A DNA stretch of 50,234 nt from an uncultured Paracoccaceae bacterium. Its GTDB lineage: Bacteria > Pseudomonadota > Alphaproteobacteria > Rhodobacterales > Rhodobacteraceae. The position numbers and the translations under genes were made by a program. This document shows, in pieces, positions 42,065 through 50,184 of the stretch (the stretch's first letter is position 1; each line of letters starts with the position of its first letter). The stretch lies in the NCBI GenBank assembly GCA_937927675.1, contig CALBSG010000136.1, forward strand, positions 1-50,234, in the 5' to 3' direction. A model generated the notes under the pieces. The model was not told where the DNA came from. It made no database searches and was given only the letters and a program-made list of their open reading frames with translations.

Positions 42065-42949
42065 ATGATCGACAAGCTGGAAATGTTCATCGCGCTGGCC
42101 AACGAACGGCATTTTGGCCGCGCAGCCGAAACGGTGGGGGTCACACAACCCTCGCTTTCCTCTGCCATTCGTCAGTTGGAAGACCAACTTGGCGTGCAGC
42201 TGGTGTTTCGTGGCAGCCGGTTTCAAGGCCTGACACCCGAAGGCCAACGCGTGCTGGATTGGGCGCGGCGGATCGTCGGCGACATGCGCGCCCTGAAAGA
42301 CGAGATGCGGTCCGTGCATGCCGGGCTGTCGGGCAACCTTAGGATCGGGGTCATTCCGACTGCGCTTCCGATGGTGGCCGATCTGACAGCCCCGTTCACC
42401 GCCCGCCATCCCAATATGCGCGTCACCATCTTGTCGCGCACCAGCGCCGAGATTTTGGATGGCATCGAAAGTCTCGAACTTGATGCAGGCATCACCTATC
42501 TCGACAATGAACCGTTGGGACGCGTCGCCCAGACCCCGCTTTACACCGAGTTTTACCGCTTTCTCTGCGCGCCTGGGTCACCCTTTGCGGGACGCGCGCA
42601 GATCAGTTGGCATGAGGTAGCCTCGGTTCCCCTCTGTCTTTTGACCGCCGACATGCAAAACCGCAGGATCGTCAATCAGCATCTGGCCGAAGCCGGGGCA
42701 AAGGTGCAGGCGATGGTGGAAAGCAATTCGACGATTGCCTTGGTATCGCATGTGCGATCCAGCCTTTGGGCCTCGGTCGTACCTATGAAACTGGCCGAGA
42801 TGTTCACCGGCCAAGGCCTGATCGCCATTCCGATTGTGGAGCCTGAGGCCGAGCATCTGGTCGGTCTTGTCACCACCCGGCGCGATCCGCAAACCCCCGT
42901 CTTGCAGGCGCTGATCGAGGCGGCAGCGCGGTTGGGCCGCAAACGATAG
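42065..42949 (+). CDS. LysR-family regulator of the formate dehydrogenase genes
   Basis: LysR-type transcription factor of 294 residues. The winged helix-turn-helix is at residues 1-60 (FIALANERHFGRAAETVGVTQPSLSSAIRQLEDQLG), and the co-inducer domain starts near 90 (LRIGVIPTALPMVADL). The gene is 86 bases upstream of fdsG on the same strand, the position of regulators such as FdsR in other fds clusters. The end of the gene overlaps a perfect 25-base palindrome. Confidence 0.9.
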   Translation: MIDKLEMFIALANERHFGRAAETVGVTQPSLSSAIRQLEDQLGVQLVFRGSRFQGLTPEGQRVLDWARRIVGDMRALKDEMRSVHAGLSGNLRIGVIPTALPMVADLTAPFTARHPNMRVTILSRTSAEILDGIESLELDAGITYLDNEPLGRVAQTPLYTEFYRFLCAPGSPFAGRAQISWHEVASVPLCLLTADMQNRRIVNQHLAEAGAKVQAMVESNSTIALVSHVRSSLWASVVPMKLAEMFTGQGLIAIPIVEPEAEHLVGLVTTRRDPQTPVLQALIEAAARLGRKR

Positions 42950-42965
42950 GCATATCCTATCGTTT
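42941..42965 (+). promoter_or_regulatory. Perfect palindrome with a LysR T-N11-A motif
   Basis: Arms AAACGATAGG and CCTATCGTTT around CATAT. It contains ATAGGCATATCCTAT, a textbook LysR-type T-N11-A site, and overlaps the stop codon of the LysR gene. A second inverted repeat ATTGAT-TTCCCT-ATCAAT follows at 42980-42997. Both lie ahead of fdsG. The first could also act as a weak terminator, having a ten-pair stem with few T. Confidence 0.65.
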
Positions 42966-43035
42966 AACGGGACATCCATATTGATTTCCCTATCAATCTG
43001 CGTACTACCGCATACAGCTACCGAAGGGCCGCCAT

Positions 43036-43503
43036 ATGCTTGATTCTGTCGAAGTTACCGCTCGGGTCGGGGAAATCCTGATCGCCCACAAAGGGATGGA
43101 GGGGTCGCTTCTGCCGATCCTTCATGCCATTCAGGCCGAATTTGGCTATGTGCCGCAGGCTGCCTTGCCGATCATCGCGCAGGATTTGAACCTGTCGAGG
43201 GCCGAGGTTCACGGCGTGATGTCCTTCTATCACGATTTCCGCGAGAACCCGGCGGGCAAGCATGTGCTGAAACTGTGCCGGGCCGAGGCCTGCAAGTCGG
43301 TCGGCGCTGACCGCGTGGCAACTCACGCGCAAAAAGCGCTGGGGATCGAATGGCACGAAACCACCACCGACGGCAAAGTGACGCTGGAGCCGGTGTTCTG
43401 CCTTGGCCTGTGCGCCTGCGCCCCCGCCGCTTTGGTGGATGGCAAACTGGTTGGCCGTGTCGATGAGGCAAAGATCGACAGCATCATCGGGGGTCTGAAA
43501 TGA
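43036..43503 (+). CDS. fdsG: Formate dehydrogenase gamma subunit FdsG
   Basis: Small subunit of the soluble NAD-dependent molybdenum formate dehydrogenase, 155 residues, related to NuoE. Four cysteines for a [2Fe-2S] cluster are present: CRAEACKSVG and CLGLCACAPA. The opening GSLLPILHAIQAEFGYVPQAAL and VHGVMSFYHDFRENP are typical. The stop overlaps the fdsB start (ATGA). The operon continues with fdsB and fdsA and is preceded by LysR-type sites. Confidence 0.96.
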   Translation: MLDSVEVTARVGEILIAHKGMEGSLLPILHAIQAEFGYVPQAALPIIAQDLNLSRAEVHGVMSFYHDFRENPAGKHVLKLCRAEACKSVGADRVATHAQKALGIEWHETTTDGKVTLEPVFCLGLCACAPAALVDGKLVGRVDEAKIDSIIGGLK

Positions 43504-45014
43504 AGATTTATCTGCCGCTGGATTCTGCTGCCGTTGCCCTTGGCGCAGACGAGATTGCCGCTGCCATCCGCGCCAAAAGCGCCGATGTGACCCTTGTCCG
43601 CAATGGCTCGCGCGGGATGGTCTGGCTGGAACCGATGGTCGAGGTGGAAACACCTGCCGGTCGCATGGCCTTTGGCCCGATGACCGTTGCCGATGTGCCT
43701 GCCCTCTTTGGCGATCTGGCAGCACACCCCAAGGCCCTGGGCCTGACGGAAGAACTGCCTTGGATGAAGGCGCAGACGCGCCTGACCTTTGCCCGCGTTG
43801 GCGTGATTGACCCGTTGTCGCTGGCCGATTACCGCGCCCACGGCGGGTTGAAGGGGCTTGAGCGGGCACTTGGCATGGGCCAGCCCGATATGGTCACTGA
43901 GGTGACGAACTCTGGCCTGCGCGGCCGGGGTGGTGCGGGCTTCCCGACGGGCATCAAGTGGAAGACGGTTTCGGAAGCGCAAGCTGACCGCAAATATATC
44001 GTCTGCAACGCCGACGAAGGCGACAGCGCCACCTTCGCGGACCGCATGTTGATGGAAGGTGACCCCTTTACCCTGATCGAAGGCATGGCGATTGCTGGTC
44101 TGGCCTGCGGCGCCACCAAGGGCTTTGTCTACATCCGTTCGGAATACCCGATCGCCATCGAGGTGATGCAAAAGGCCGTCGAGATCGCCCGCACCGAAGG
44201 CGTCTTGGGCACGAAGGTCATGGGCAAAGGCCCGGCCTTTGACATGGAAATCCGCGTCGGCGCGGGGGCCTATGTTTGCGGCGAAGAAACCAGCCTGCTG
44301 AACAGCCTTGAAGGCAAGCGCGGCATCGTGCGCGCCAAGCCCCCCTTGCCCGCACTGCAAGGGTTCATGGGCAAGCCCACCGTTGTGAACAACGTGATCT
44401 CGCTGGCGTCGGTGCCGGTGATCTTTGAAAAAGGCGCCGAGCATTACAAGAACTTCGGCCTTGGCCGGTCGCGTGGCACGATCCCGCTGCAAATCGCTGG
44501 GAACGTCAAATTCGGCGGGCTTTACGAGATCGCCTTTGGCCTGACCCTGGGTGAGATCGTCGACAAGATCGGCGGCGGGACGGCTTCGGGCCGCCCGGTC
44601 AAGGCGGTGCAGGTGGGTGGCCCCTTGGGCGCCTATTTCCCGCGCAGCCTGTTTGATACGCCCTTTGGCTATGAAGAATTCGCGGGCAAGGATGGCCTCA
44701 TTGGCCACGCTGGCCTGACCGTGTTTGACGACACGGCAGACATGCTCGGCATGGCGCGCTTTGCGATGGAATTCTGTGCGATTGAATCCTGTGGCAAATG
44801 CACCCCCTGCCGGATTGGTGCCGTGCGCGGTGTGGAAACGCTGGACCGACTTGGGCGCGGCGACGCATCTGCGCTGCCGATTCTGACCGATCTGTGCAAT
44901 ACTATGAAATCCGGTTCGCTCTGTGCGCTTGGCGGCTTCACCCCCTATCCGGTGATGTCGGCCCTGACCCATTTCCCTGACGACTTCTCCACCCAGAAGG
45001 AGGCCGCCGAATGA
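43500..45014 (+). CDS. fdsB: Formate dehydrogenase beta subunit FdsB
   Basis: NADH-binding flavoprotein subunit, 504 residues, related to NuoF. The N-terminal thioredoxin-like part is followed by the NADH/FMN domain (GRGGAGFPTGIKW, CNADEGDSATFADR, GAYVCGEETSLLNSLEG) and the SLBB part. The [4Fe-4S] cluster motif ESCGKCTPCRIG is near residue 430. It ends KEAAE, where the bases AAGGAGG also form the ribosome binding site of fdsA. Overlaps both neighbours by four bases. Confidence 0.97.
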   Translation: MKIYLPLDSAAVALGADEIAAAIRAKSADVTLVRNGSRGMVWLEPMVEVETPAGRMAFGPMTVADVPALFGDLAAHPKALGLTEELPWMKAQTRLTFARVGVIDPLSLADYRAHGGLKGLERALGMGQPDMVTEVTNSGLRGRGGAGFPTGIKWKTVSEAQADRKYIVCNADEGDSATFADRMLMEGDPFTLIEGMAIAGLACGATKGFVYIRSEYPIAIEVMQKAVEIARTEGVLGTKVMGKGPAFDMEIRVGAGAYVCGEETSLLNSLEGKRGIVRAKPPLPALQGFMGKPTVVNNVISLASVPVIFEKGAEHYKNFGLGRSRGTIPLQIAGNVKFGGLYEIAFGLTLGEIVDKIGGGTASGRPVKAVQVGGPLGAYFPRSLFDTPFGYEEFAGKDGLIGHAGLTVFDDTADMLGMARFAMEFCAIESCGKCTPCRIGAVRGVETLDRLGRGDASALPILTDLCNTMKSGSLCALGGFTPYPVMSALTHFPDDFSTQKEAAE

Positions 45015-45742
45015 AAGACTTCATCATCCCGTCCGACCGCGATTTCGGCACGCCCTATGTGCGGTCGACCACCACGGTGACACTGAACATCGACGGCTTT
45101 GATGTGACGGTGCCGGAAGGCACTTCGATCATGCGCGCCGCGGCGGAAATCGGCATCACGGTGCCGAAACTTTGCGCCACCGACAGCATTGATGCCTTTG
45201 GCTCTTGCCGTCTGTGTCTGGTCGAGATCGAGGGCCGCAACGGCACCCCGGCCTCTTGCACCACCCCGGTTGCCGCCGGCATCAAGGTGAAAACCCAGAC
45301 TGCGAAGCTGAAAGACCTGCGCCGCGGAGTGATGGAACTTTACATCTCGGATCACCCGCTGGATTGCCTGACCTGCGCGGCCAATGGCGATTGCGAGCTG
45401 CAGGACATGGCCGGGGCCGTGGGCCTGCGCGATGTGCGTTATGAGGCTGTGGACACCCACTTCCGCGCCAAGAACACCAGCGGCGAGGCCAATCCGCAGT
45501 GGATGGCCAAGGACACGTCGAACCCCTATTTCACCTATGATCCGGCAAAATGCATCGTCTGCTCGCGCTGCGTGCGGGCCTGCGAGGAAGTGCAAGGCAC
45601 CTTCGCGCTGACCATCGAAGGCCGTGGCTTTGACAGCCGTGTGTCCTTCGGCATGAAGACCGACGATGCTCTGGCCTCGGATTGCGTCTCGTGCGGTGCT
45701 TGTGTGCAAGCCTGCCCGACCGCGACCCTGTCGGAAAAGTCG
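45011..45742 (+). CDS. fdsA: Formate dehydrogenase alpha subunit FdsA (cut at an assembly join)
   Basis: N-terminal 244 residues of the catalytic subunit, which oxidises formate to CO2 at a molybdenum cofactor. Present are the plant-type [2Fe-2S] domain (CATDSIDAFGSCRLCLVEI), the His/Cys-type cluster domain (DHPLDCLTCAANGDCELQ) and two [4Fe-4S] ferredoxin motifs (CIVCSRCVRACEE, CVSCGACVQACPT). After LSEKS the reading continues in frame into an unrelated protein, so the whole molybdopterin domain (about 700 residues) is missing. In real genes the next residues lead to the cysteine motif of that domain. Confidence 0.95.
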
Positions 45743-45950
45743 CGCTTCACCGCGTCGGAGCAGTTCGACAAGGTCTTCCGCGAGGGCATGGGCCTGGTGG
45801 AGGAGACGGCGAACTATCTCGACGGTCCCGGGCGGGCGGATGCCCGCACGCTCGATCGCAATGGCGCGGTCGCCTACGCCACGGAAAGCATGCGCCTCAC
45901 CACCCGGCTCATGCAGCTTGCATCCTGGCTGCTCCTGCAGCGCGCCATCG
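45743..45950 (+). pseudogene. Fragment of an RcdA-like (DUF1465) gene
   Basis: About 65 residues in frame with fdsA: FTASEQFDKVFREGMGLVEETANYLDG ends of which match the start of the DUF1465/RcdA family, with ATESMRLTTRLMQLASWLL, the most conserved stretch. RcdA is an adaptor for ClpXP-dependent CtrA degradation. It is not a formate dehydrogenase domain. Only the front half is present, and the sequence then passes into cyanobacterial DNA within CTCCTGCAGCGCGCC. The fragment has more GC at third positions than fdsA. Most probably an assembly artefact. Confidence 0.8.
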
Positions 45951-46129
45951 GCCTGGCGCAGCGCCAATACCGGCACCTCGAGGCCGTAGCGCTGCTGCAG
46001 CGCGGGATCGCCATCCACATCCATCACCTCCAGCCCGGTGACCCCGGGCAGGGCACGCAGGCGTTCCTCCAGGCCCTCGCAGAGGCAGCAGCCCTGGCGG
46101 CTGTAGAGCAGTAGTTGTGGCTGAGCCAT
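45940..46129 (-). CDS. Cyanobacterial glutaredoxin-like protein (3' end lost)
   Basis: Partial protein of about 60 residues starting MAQPQLLLYSRQGCCLCEG, with a CxxC redox site CCLC in the first strand-helix turn, then YGLEVPVLAL, the thioredoxin-fold cis-proline region. It belongs to the small glutaredoxin family next to yidD in picocyanobacteria. The start shares one base with the yidD stop. The remainder is lost at the chimeric join. Confidence 0.8.
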
Positions 46130-46353
46130 CAATCGGGCACCGGATCGCAGCCACAGGGCGTAAAGGGATGGCAGCGCAACAGACGTCTGGCGGTGAGCCA
46201 GCCACCACGCCAGGGCCCATGGCGCTCGATGGCCTCCAGGCCGTAGGCGCTGCAGCTCGGAATGAAGCGGCAACGGGGACCCAGCAGCGGCGAGATCCAC
46301 TGGCGGTAGAAGCCGATCAAGGCCAGCAGCAGCGTCTGGAGGATGCGGGTCAT
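46129..46353 (-). CDS. yidD: YidD, membrane protein insertion efficiency factor
   Basis: Small protein of 74 residues that assists YidC/Sec. An amphipathic N-terminus MTRILQTLLLALIGFYRQWISP is followed by the highly conserved core RCRFIPSCSAYGLEAIERHG and the end LRCHPFTPCGCDPVPD. Divergent from rpsD, as in many cyanobacteria the neighbours rpsD, yidD and the glutaredoxin gene group together. The glutaredoxin gene overlaps by one base. Confidence 0.95.
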   Translation of the reverse strand: MTRILQTLLLALIGFYRQWISPLLGPRCRFIPSCSAYGLEAIERHGPWRGGWLTARRLLRCHPFTPCGCDPVPD

Positions 46354-46449
46354 GCCAACCGATAGGATCGCCTGCTGGCGTGGCCAAGGTCTGGGAGTGT
46401 CCATGCTCTCAGGCCAGCCGCACCGGCATCAACTCGATACCCGTTCTCC

Positions 46450-47058
46450 ATGTCTCGCTACCGCGGCCCTCGTCTGAGGATTACGCGGCGCTTGGGAGAC
46501 CTTCCCGGTCTCACCCGTAAGTCCGCCAAGCGGTCTTATCCCCCCGGTCAGCACGGCCAAGCCCGTCGCAAGCGCTCCGAATACGCCATCCGCCTCGAAG
46601 AGAAGCAGAAGCTTCGCTTCAACTACGGCATTTCTGAACGTCAGCTGGTTCGCTACGTGAAGAAAGCCCGTGCCCAAGAGGGTTCCACCGGAACCAACCT
46701 GCTGAAACTGCTCGAGAACCGTCTCGACAACGTCTGTTTCCGCCTCGGCTTCGGCCCCACCGTGCCCGGTGCCCGTCAGCTGGTGAACCATGGCCACGTG
46801 ACCGTGAACGGCCGCGTCGTGGACATCCCCAGCTACCAGTGCAAGGCCGGCGATGTGGTCGCCATCCGCGAGCGCAAGCAGAGCAAGAAACTGGCTGAAA
46901 CCAACCTGGAATTCCCAGGCCTAGCCAACATCCCCCCCCACCTCGAACTCGACAAGAACAAGCAGGTCGCCAAGGTGATCAGCAAGTGCGAGCGTGAGTG
47001 GGTCGCCCTCGAGATCAACGAACTGCTGGTGGTGGAGTTCTACTCCCGCAAGGTGTGA
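46450..47058 (+). CDS. rpsD: 30S ribosomal protein S4 (cyanobacterial)
   Basis: Primary 16S rRNA-binding protein of the small subunit, 202 residues. It starts MSRYRGPRLRITRRLGDLPGL as cyanobacterial and plastid S4 do, without the zinc cysteines. The S4 RNA-binding domain follows at about 91-155 (RLDNVCFRLGFGPTVPGARQLVNHGHVTVNGR). The codon use and sequence are of picocyanobacterial type, unlike the alphaproteobacterial part of the contig. A strong terminator follows. Confidence 0.98.
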   Translation: MSRYRGPRLRITRRLGDLPGLTRKSAKRSYPPGQHGQARRKRSEYAIRLEEKQKLRFNYGISERQLVRYVKKARAQEGSTGTNLLKLLENRLDNVCFRLGFGPTVPGARQLVNHGHVTVNGRVVDIPSYQCKAGDVVAIRERKQSKKLAETNLEFPGLANIPPHLELDKNKQVAKVISKCEREWVALEINELLVVEFYSRKV

Positions 47059-47092
47059 TCCCCTGCGATCACCTCCACGTTCAGCTCCTACT

Positions 47093-47118
47093 GCCCCCGC
47101 TTCGGCGGGGGCTTTTTT
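47093..47118 (+). terminator. Rho-independent terminator of rpsD
   Basis: GCCCCCGC-TTCG-GCGGGGGC, eight perfect pairs with a stable TTCG tetraloop, followed by six T. Confidence 0.97.
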
Positions 47119-47155
47119 GTGGGCAGCACACCAGCGGCAGCCCGGAGCCTGAGCG

Positions 47156-48040
47156 TCAGCCGCTGATCAAGCGTTCGAGGGCCGCCGTCACATCGTCCTG
47201 GCGCATCAGCGATTCGCCCACCAGCACCGCATCAGCACCGGCACTTTGCACCCGATCGAGATCGTCGCGGCTGAACAGGCCCGACTCACTCACCAGCAGG
47301 CAGCCCTTGGCGCGAATCTGCTCGCCATAGCGGGCGGTGAGTTGTTCGGTGGTGGCCAGATCCGTGTGGAACGTGGCGAGGTCGCGGTTGTTGATGCCGA
47401 TCAGCTGCACACCATCGAGGGCCAGCACCCGCTCCAGCTCCTCGGCGTCGTGCACTTCCACCAGCACCGTGAGTCCAAGGCTGCCGGCCACCTTGAGCAG
47501 GTAAGCCAGGTCTTGGTCGGTGAGGATCGCGGCAATCAGCAGGGCCGCATCGGCACCGGCAGCGCGGGCCTGGTACAGCTGATAGGGGCTGAGGATGAAG
47601 TCCTTGCAGAGCAGTGGGAGATCCACGGCCTGGCGCACCTGCACCAGCACCTCAAAGCCGCCCTGGAAAAACTGCTTGTCGGTGAGCACCGAGAGGCAGC
47701 TGGCCCCACCGGCGGCATAGCCCTTGGCAATGGCCTCGGGATCAAAGTTCTCCCGGATCACCCCCTTGCTGGGGCTGGCCTTCTTCACCTCGGCGATCAC
47801 CGCAGGTTTCCGGCAGGAGGCCTTCAATGCCGCCAGGAAATCGCGGGGGGCCGGCAGTTCGGCCACCTGCTTCTTGAGTTGCGCCAGGGTGACGCGCTCC
47901 CGGGCGGAGGCCACTTCCCGATCTTTCTCCCAGACGATTTTTTCCAGGATGTGGCGCGGTTCAGCATCCTCGTGGGGGATGGCGTACTCCAGGAACGCCA
48001 CCTTCACGGCTGGATTGGGGGGACGACGACGAATCTCCAT
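47156..48040 (-). CDS. trpC: Indole-3-glycerol phosphate synthase
   Basis: TIM-barrel enzyme of tryptophan synthesis, 294 residues, converting CdRP to indole-3-glycerol phosphate. Active-site blocks are AEVKKASPSKG (catalytic lysine), LCKDFILSPYQLY, LIGINNRDLATF and LVSESGL with GADAVLVGESLM. The N-terminal extension MEIRRRPPNPAVKVAFLEYAIPHEDAEP is typical of cyanobacterial TrpC. One base separates it from the lpdA stop. Confidence 0.97.
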   Translation of the reverse strand: MEIRRRPPNPAVKVAFLEYAIPHEDAEPRHILEKIVWEKDREVASARERVTLAQLKKQVAELPAPRDFLAALKASCRKPAVIAEVKKASPSKGVIRENFDPEAIAKGYAAGGASCLSVLTDKQFFQGGFEVLVQVRQAVDLPLLCKDFILSPYQLYQARAAGADAALLIAAILTDQDLAYLLKVAGSLGLTVLVEVHDAEELERVLALDGVQLIGINNRDLATFHTDLATTEQLTARYGEQIRAKGCLLVSESGLFSRDDLDRVQSAGADAVLVGESLMRQDDVTAALERLISG

Positions 48041-48041
48041 C

Positions 48042-49481
48042 TCAGGCCACCACGGCTGCAGCTTGTTTGTAGGCCACTTCCACCAGCTCGCTGAGGGTGG
48101 GGTGCGTGTGCACCTCGTTGGCCAACTGTTTCACGCTCTGGCGGCGGGCCACCGCATTGGCAATTTCCTGAATCAAATCGGCGGCGTGGAGGCCATAGAT
48201 GTGGGCGCCGAGCACCTCACCGGTGGTCTTGTTGAACAGCAGCTTCATCAGGCCATCACTTTCGAGCTCCGCCAGGGCCTTGGTGTTGGCCTTGAAGTAG
48301 CTGCGCACCGTGCCCAGCTCAAACCCATCCTGGGCAGCCTGGGCCTTGGCATCGGCTTCGCTCAGGCCCACGGAGCTGATTTCCGGATGGGTGAAGGTGG
48401 CCGCCGGAATCGAGCGGTAATCAATGCTGCGGGGGTGCCCCAGGATGTTGTCCACGGCCACGGCGCCCTGGGCGGCAGCGGTGTGGGCCAGCATCATTTT
48501 GCCGGTCACATCACCCACGGCCCAGAGGTGCGCCACCGGGGCTCCGTTCACCAGCACGCGCATCTGGTCGTCCACGGGAATGAAGCCGCGGTTGGTCTCC
48601 ACACCGCAGGACTCCAGGTTCAACCCCTTGCTGGACGGCACGCGGCCGGTGGCCACCAGCACCGCATCCACCTCCAGGGTTTCCACCAACTCCTTGGTGG
48701 TCATGTCCGCCAACTCGATCTGCACCGGCGCACCGGGGGTGATCTTGCGGGCGAGCACGCCGGAGCGGGCGTCGATGTCGCGGCCGTCAATCAGATTGCG
48801 GGCGGCGATCTTGGCGATGTCGGGATCGAAGGTGGGCAGCACCCGATCCATGGCCTCGATCATGGTCACCTCACAGCCGAGGGCCGTGTAGACATCGGCG
48901 AATTCCAGGCCGATGTAGCCGCTGCCGATGATGGCGATCCAGCGGGGCAGCCATTCCAGGCTGATGGCCTCGTCGCTGGTGAACACCGTGCGGCCATCGG
49001 TCTCGATGCCGGGAGGCACAAAGGGATCCGAGCCGGTGGCCAGGATCACGTCGCGGGCGCTCAGCACGCGATCAACGCCATTGATTTCACGCACGCCCAC
49101 CCGCTGGCTGCCCTCAAGCCGGCCCATGCCGCGAATGATGGTGACGCCGGCGCGCTCCAAGGTCTTGGTGAGGTTGGCGCGAATCGTGGCCACCAACTGA
49201 TTGGCATGGTCGGCGATCTTCTGGCGCTCAAAGCGCACCGGGGCGGCATGGATGCCGAAACCCTTGAGGTGCTCGGCATCGGCAAGCTCCCGCACCCGGC
49301 CACTGGCGGCCAGCAGGGCCTTGGAGGGCACACACCCCCGGTTCACGCAGGTGCCGCCCATATCGCGGGACTCGATGATCGCCGTGCGCAGGCCATGGTC
49401 GGCCGCGTGCTTGGCGGCGTCGAACCCGCCGTAGCCGGCACCGATCACGATGACGTCGTAATCGAAAGTCGCGTCGCTCAC
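48042..49481 (-). CDS. lpdA: Dihydrolipoyl dehydrogenase
   Basis: E3 flavoenzyme of 2-oxoacid dehydrogenase and glycine cleavage complexes, 479 residues. FAD motif GAGYGGFDAAKHAADHG, redox disulphide GGTCVNRGCVPSK, NAD motif GSGYIGLEFADVYTALG, and the C-terminal dimer motif HTHPTLSELV with the His-Glu pair (HPT). The chosen start is GTG 49481 (VSDATFDYDV), which matches picocyanobacterial homologues; a frame 23 codons longer begins with TTG. Gene order spoU-lpdA-trpC is that of Synechococcus-type genomes. Confidence 0.96.
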   Translation of the reverse strand: MSDATFDYDVIVIGAGYGGFDAAKHAADHGLRTAIIESRDMGGTCVNRGCVPSKALLAASGRVRELADAEHLKGFGIHAAPVRFERQKIADHANQLVATIRANLTKTLERAGVTIIRGMGRLEGSQRVGVREINGVDRVLSARDVILATGSDPFVPPGIETDGRTVFTSDEAISLEWLPRWIAIIGSGYIGLEFADVYTALGCEVTMIEAMDRVLPTFDPDIAKIAARNLIDGRDIDARSGVLARKITPGAPVQIELADMTTKELVETLEVDAVLVATGRVPSSKGLNLESCGVETNRGFIPVDDQMRVLVNGAPVAHLWAVGDVTGKMMLAHTAAAQGAVAVDNILGHPRSIDYRSIPAATFTHPEISSVGLSEADAKAQAAQDGFELGTVRSYFKANTKALAELESDGLMKLLFNKTTGEVLGAHIYGLHAADLIQEIANAVARRQSVKQLANEVHTHPTLSELVEVAYKQAAAVVA

Positions 49482-49554
49482 CGTGGCCGTGCTCAGTTGG
49501 GGGGCATTCTCTCCTGCCGCAGGCCCGGATTTCAGGAGCCCAACAGCCAAGCGA

Positions 49555-50184
49555 TCAGCCGGGCCCGTTGCGCTGACGCCAGCGCTCCAGCAGCAAGGGC
49601 CCTGCCGCCACCGCCACGTTCAGCGATTCCACCGCGGCGCTGTGGGGAATGGTGACCCGATGGGTAGCCAGGGCCGCCAGCTCCGGGTGGAGCCCAGCGC
49701 CCTCATTGCCCAGCAGCAGCACCGTGGGGCGGGTCCAATCCAGCTGCCAGTAGGGCATCGGCTCACACGCAGATGCAGACCCCGAAGCCACCAGGGTGGC
49801 CACCAGCTGGTGGCCCGCCGCGCGGGCCTGTTCCAGGCGGGGGATCAACCCGCTGCGGTCCAGGTCCCTGGCCAGGGGCAACGCCAGGGCGGCACCGGCC
49901 GCAGCGCGCAACACCTTGGGCTGATGCGGATCGGCACCGCCCCCCTGCCACACCTGTTGCACGCCGGCCGCCAGGGCCGTCCGCAACAAGGTGCCGAGGT
50001 TGCCGGGATCCTGGAGCTGATCGAGGGCCAACACGAAATCGGCAAGACCCTGAACCTGGGGCAACGCCGCTGCGGGCAGGGTCATCACCACGCCATCGGG
50101 GCTCTCCGTGCTGGCCACCGCCGCCAACACCTCCTCACCCACCGGCTGCACCGCCACGGGTAGGTGCTCCCACAGATCCCCATG
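49555..50184 (-). CDS. SpoU/TrmH-family RNA methyltransferase (5' part missing)
   Basis: SPOUT-fold RNA 2'-O-methyltransferase, about 210 residues visible. The conserved motifs are ALDQLQDPGNLGTLLRTALAAG (motif 1), LLLGNEGAGL (motif 2) and IPHSAAVESLNVAVAAG (motif 3), which form the knot binding S-adenosylmethionine. The first 50 residues or so, usually the substrate-binding extension, are lost because the frame enters the adapter at 50185. The adapter adds a false MLFRSH start. Target (tRNA or 23S rRNA) is not known. Confidence 0.92.
   Translation of the reverse strand, partial: HGDLWEHLPVAVQPVGEEVLAAVASTESPDGVVMTLPAAALPQVQGLADFVLALDQLQDPGNLGTLLRTALAAGVQQVWQGGGADPHQPKVLRAAAGAALALPLARDLDRSGLIPRLEQARAAGHQLVATLVASGSASACEPMPYWQLDWTRPTVLLLGNEGAGLHPELAALATHRVTIPHSAAVESLNVAVAAGPLLLERWRQRNGPG

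Noticed and set aside
42980..42997. FNR box ahead of fdsG
   Set aside because: ATTGAT and ATCAAT are spaced by six bases, whereas FNR needs TTGAT-N4-ATCAA. A LysR-type site explains it better.
45011..46114. A genuine new FdsA-RcdA fusion protein
   Set aside because: The fdsA part stops exactly before its catalytic domain, the next part is half of another family, and the third is antisense cyanobacterial DNA. With adapters at the ends this is an assembly artefact.
47724..49655. Plus-strand open frame of 643 codons opposite trpC and lpdA
   Set aside because: Antisense of conserved enzymes, composition GHHQ-rich as expected for a shadow frame.
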